Source of the DNA: CBDUBH01 sp965365345
GTDB taxonomy: Bacteria > Bacteroidota > Ignavibacteria > Ignavibacteriales > SURF-24
Direction: 5' to 3'
NCBI GenBank assembly: GCA_965365345.1
Contig: CBDUBH010000079.1
Span: 1-17,274, forward strand
DNA length: 17,274 bases
Positions 15,069 through 17,274 of this stretch are shown piece after piece. The notes below the pieces were generated by a model. The model was not told the DNA's origin. It worked only from the letters and a program-made list of their open reading frames with translations, and did no database searches. The stretch's first letter is position 1. The number at the start of each line of letters is the position of its first letter. A program made the position numbers and the translations under genes.

Positions 15069-17015
15069 ATGAATTTATTTAGAACTTTAATTTTCGTTTT
15101 GATTTTAGTAAACTTTGTGCCTGCTCAATCGAAAAAACCGATGAGCATAAATGATATGTATGATGTTAAAAGTTTGAGTAACGGCAGAATTTCGCACAAC
15201 GGACAAAAACTTTTATTTCAAATTACGGAATTCGATATTTTTAATTTCAGATATTTAAATTCACTTTGGATAAAAGATCTTTATCAAAATAAAAAACCTT
15301 ACAAAGTTACTTTTTTTGACAGCACTTTCAGCAATCCCGCATGGCATCCCGGCGGAAAAAAAATTTCTTATCTTTCAAAATCAGAAAACGGATCTTCACA
15401 AATTTTTGAAGTTGAACTAGCAGGCGGAAAACCGAAACAGATTTTTTCGCACAAAACCGAGATAAAAAGTTACGCCTGGATCTCAGAAAACATAATTTAT
15501 TTTTTGGCTGATGATGAACGAGCAGAACCGGAAATTCAAAATTTTCTGTTAAGAAGGGATTTTTATTTTTATGATGAAGATAATGTTGTAACTTCACTTT
15601 GGGAATATGAAGTAAACACAAATAAATTCCGTAAGCTCACAAAAAATTTGGATATTCGCGGATACAGACTTTCGCCCGATAAAAAATCTTTGGGAGTAAT
15701 TGCAACGCCTTCTTCAAATCCGAATGATGCTTTAACAATTGAAATTTATTTGATAAATCTTGAAGATCTTTCGGTTAAAAAATTAACTAACAATAAAATT
15801 ATTGAAAGGGAGTTTGCGTTTTCACCCGATGGCACTTACATAACTTTTGTTTCCGATGCTAGTGAAAATCTTGAAACTTATTATCAGGATTCAATTTTCA
15901 AACTTGAAATTGAAAGCGGAAAAACAACCGATCTTCTCCCCGGTTTTAATTTTCAGGTTGTTGATCATCAATGGGATTCCAAAAATGAAATAATTTATTT
16001 TACCGCAAACAAAGGCGTAACGCAGCAAATTTTTACTTTGAAAAACGAGAAAGTTGATCAAATTACAAATGTTAAAGGCGTAATAAGATCTTTTATCGCT
16101 TATCCTTACAAAAAAATGTTGATATATTTGATGTCCGATCCTGAAACTCCGGGAGATTTTTTTCTTTCTTACACAAACAATAAAAAAGTAAAAAGATTGA
16201 CCGAAGAAAATCCGCAGTTAAAAAAATATGCACTCGGAAATCATAAAAATATTTTTTGGAAAAGTAATGACGGGACCGAAATTGAAGGCGTAATTATTTA
16301 TCCGCCGAATTTCGACAAAAACAAAAAATATCCTTTAGTTGTGCAACTTCACGGCGGACCTAACGGAAGTTACAAATTGGAATTCGGACTTTCCTGGGTA
16401 ACTTATCCAAATGTTTTAGCAGGAAAAGATTACATTGTCTTTCAGCCGAATTACCGCGGCTCAACAGGTTACGGCGATAAATTTATGCGCGGCATAATCG
16501 GAAATTTTTTCAAACTCGGGACTGAAGATATAATTTCCGGAACAAAATTTCTGGTTGATCTGGGAGTTGCAGACGGAAATAAATTGATTCTGCAGGGATT
16601 TAGTGCCGGCGCGCATTTTACAAATTGGATAATCACGCAAACAAATATGTTCAAAGCTGCATCAAGCGGAGCGGGACTTTCCAATTGGATAAGTTTTTAC
16701 GCGCAAAATGAAGTTCCGTATCTTCGCGAAATCTGGCTTCAGGGAAATCCATACGAAAATATTGAAAAGTGGACAAAACTTTCGCCGATAACTTATGTAA
16801 ATCAAGTAAAAACCCCGACATTTTTATTCTGCGGCGAAAAAGATCCGCGCGTTCCTTTTCCCCAAACCGTAGAAATGTGGCGCGGCTTAAAAAGATTTAA
16901 CGTTCCGGTAAGATTGCTTTCTTTTAAAGAAGAAGGACATTATTTGGGAAATCTTCAAAATCAAATTTCAAAAATGAAATATGAACTTGAATGGTTCGAA
17001 ACTTATTTAAAATGA
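15069..17015 (+). CDS. Secreted S9 family serine peptidase (prolyl oligopeptidase-like)
   Basis: 648 residues. The signal peptide MNLFRTLIFVLILVNFVPAQ is followed by an N-terminal beta-propeller with TolB/WD-like turns (NPAWHPGGKKISYLS, FAFSPDGTYITFVSD, DHQWDSKNEIIYFTA) up to about residue 390. An alpha/beta-hydrolase domain follows. Oxyanion-region HGGPNGS, the nucleophile elbow GFSAGAH (Ser512), FCGEKDPRVPF (Asp592) and EEGHY (His624) give a full Ser-Asp-His triad. The elbow is GFSAGA, not the common GxSYGG, but TNWIITQT and FKAASSGAGLSNW around it match a Bacteroidota subfamily that I recall with GxSAGG. It likely trims peptides outside the cytoplasm, as a dipeptidyl- or acylaminoacyl-peptidase; exact specificity is unknown. 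Only a weak ribosome site is visible. Confidence 0.93.
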   Translation: MNLFRTLIFVLILVNFVPAQSKKPMSINDMYDVKSLSNGRISHNGQKLLFQITEFDIFNFRYLNSLWIKDLYQNKKPYKVTFFDSTFSNPAWHPGGKKISYLSKSENGSSQIFEVELAGGKPKQIFSHKTEIKSYAWISENIIYFLADDERAEPEIQNFLLRRDFYFYDEDNVVTSLWEYEVNTNKFRKLTKNLDIRGYRLSPDKKSLGVIATPSSNPNDALTIEIYLINLEDLSVKKLTNNKIIEREFAFSPDGTYITFVSDASENLETYYQDSIFKLEIESGKTTDLLPGFNFQVVDHQWDSKNEIIYFTANKGVTQQIFTLKNEKVDQITNVKGVIRSFIAYPYKKMLIYLMSDPETPGDFFLSYTNNKKVKRLTEENPQLKKYALGNHKNIFWKSNDGTEIEGVIIYPPNFDKNKKYPLVVQLHGGPNGSYKLEFGLSWVTYPNVLAGKDYIVFQPNYRGSTGYGDKFMRGIIGNFFKLGTEDIISGTKFLVDLGVADGNKLILQGFSAGAHFTNWIITQTNMFKAASSGAGLSNWISFYAQNEVPYLREIWLQGNPYENIEKWTKLSPITYVNQVKTPTFLFCGEKDPRVPFPQTVEMWRGLKRFNVPVRLLSFKEEGHYLGNLQNQISKMKYELEWFETYLK

Positions 17016-17105
17016 TTTTGCGTGCGGAAATTTTAGAAACTTTGTACGTCAAAACTTCGTTTTAAAATTTGAAACTCGAAATCCATTTTAAAAATGAATT
17101 GTTTT

Positions 17106-17128
17106 TAAATAACAAATTATTTATTTTT
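17106..17128 (+). terminator. Weak AT-only hairpin after the peptidase gene
   Basis: TAAATAA (17106-17112) pairs with TTATTTA (17117-17123) around CAAA and runs into TTTTT. A stem without any GC pair is thermodynamically weak, so termination here is doubtful. Confidence 0.25.
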
Positions 17129-17160
17129 AGAATTCGTAATTTAAGGAAATAGGTTAAACG

Positions 17161-17274
17161 ATGAAAAAAGGAATTCACCCGGTTTACAAAATTGCAACCG
17201 TTAGTTGCGTTTGCGGCAATACTTTTACAACAAGATCAACTGCCGGCGATATTAAACTTGAAATTTGCTCTGAA
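17161..17274 (+). CDS. rpmE: 50S ribosomal protein L31, N-terminal part (cut by window edge)
   Basis: The 38 visible codons begin MKKGIHPVYKIATVSCVCG, followed by NTFTTRSTAGDIKLEICSE, the standard start of bacterial L31 of the large ribosomal subunit. Cys16, Cys18 and Cys36 show that it is the zinc-binding C+ form; the fourth Cys would lie just beyond the edge. The zinc form often has a zinc-free paralog that replaces it under zinc limitation, but none is visible here. An AAGGAAAT sequence about 15 bases upstream is a distant ribosome site. Confidence 0.95.
   Translation, partial: MKKGIHPVYKIATVSCVCGNTFTTRSTAGDIKLEICSE

Noticed and set aside
16584..16622. Unusual nucleophile elbow GFSAGA in the S9 peptidase, possibly inactive
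   Set aside because: Ser512, Asp592 and His624 are all present, and the surrounding sequence fits a known-looking subfamily with GxSAGG, so loss of activity is not supported.

Overview
The window is an AT-rich bacterial chromosome segment with dense genes, short spacers and A/T-ending codons. The gene families point to the Bacteroidota/Chlorobi/Ignavibacteriota (FCB) group, most likely an Ignavibacteria-like organism. They include a CusA pump preceded by a small Cys-rich exported protein of the Bacteroidota HYC/CC/PP type, a beta-barrel OmpA protein with thrombospondin-3 calcium repeats, a secreted S9 peptidase and a class A RNase P RNA. The taxonomic placement is inference; no rRNA is present.

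Region 1 (1-3146, minus strand) is a copper/silver unit. A small Cys/His/Met-containing exported protein precedes a CusA-type RND pump that runs off the left edge. All three substrate methionines known from E. coli CusA are present with identical spacing. Just before the window edge the pump carries a Ser/Gly/Met-rich insert in which methionine recurs every six residues.

Region 2 (about 3596-7848, plus strand) is housekeeping: RNase P RNA (rnpB), recJ, yebC, a terminator, then ruvC-ruvA joined by an ATGA overlap. RecJ, RuvC and RuvA all act in recombination and repair.

Region 3 (8052-12866, minus strand) is the most unusual part. Six genes lie head to tail as two copies of a three-gene module. 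By size, order, N-terminal hydrophobic helix and short motifs, each module looks like the minor-pilin trio PilV-PilW-PilX, but none of the six proteins has a normal prepilin leader and cleavage site. The short V-like and W-like proteins are recognisable paralogs; the longer X-like proteins share only the N-terminal helix region and carry different passenger domains. No pilus motor, major pilin or prepilin peptidase is in the window. The block is bracketed by strong CCCGCTT/AAGCGGG hairpins and, outside these, by a 35-bp repeat in inverted orientation.

Region 4 (13166-17274) holds repeat-rich non-coding DNA, then a minus-strand OmpA/TSP3 outer-membrane protein. Divergent from it is a secreted S9 family serine peptidase, followed by the start of rpmE (ribosomal protein L31), cut by the right edge.
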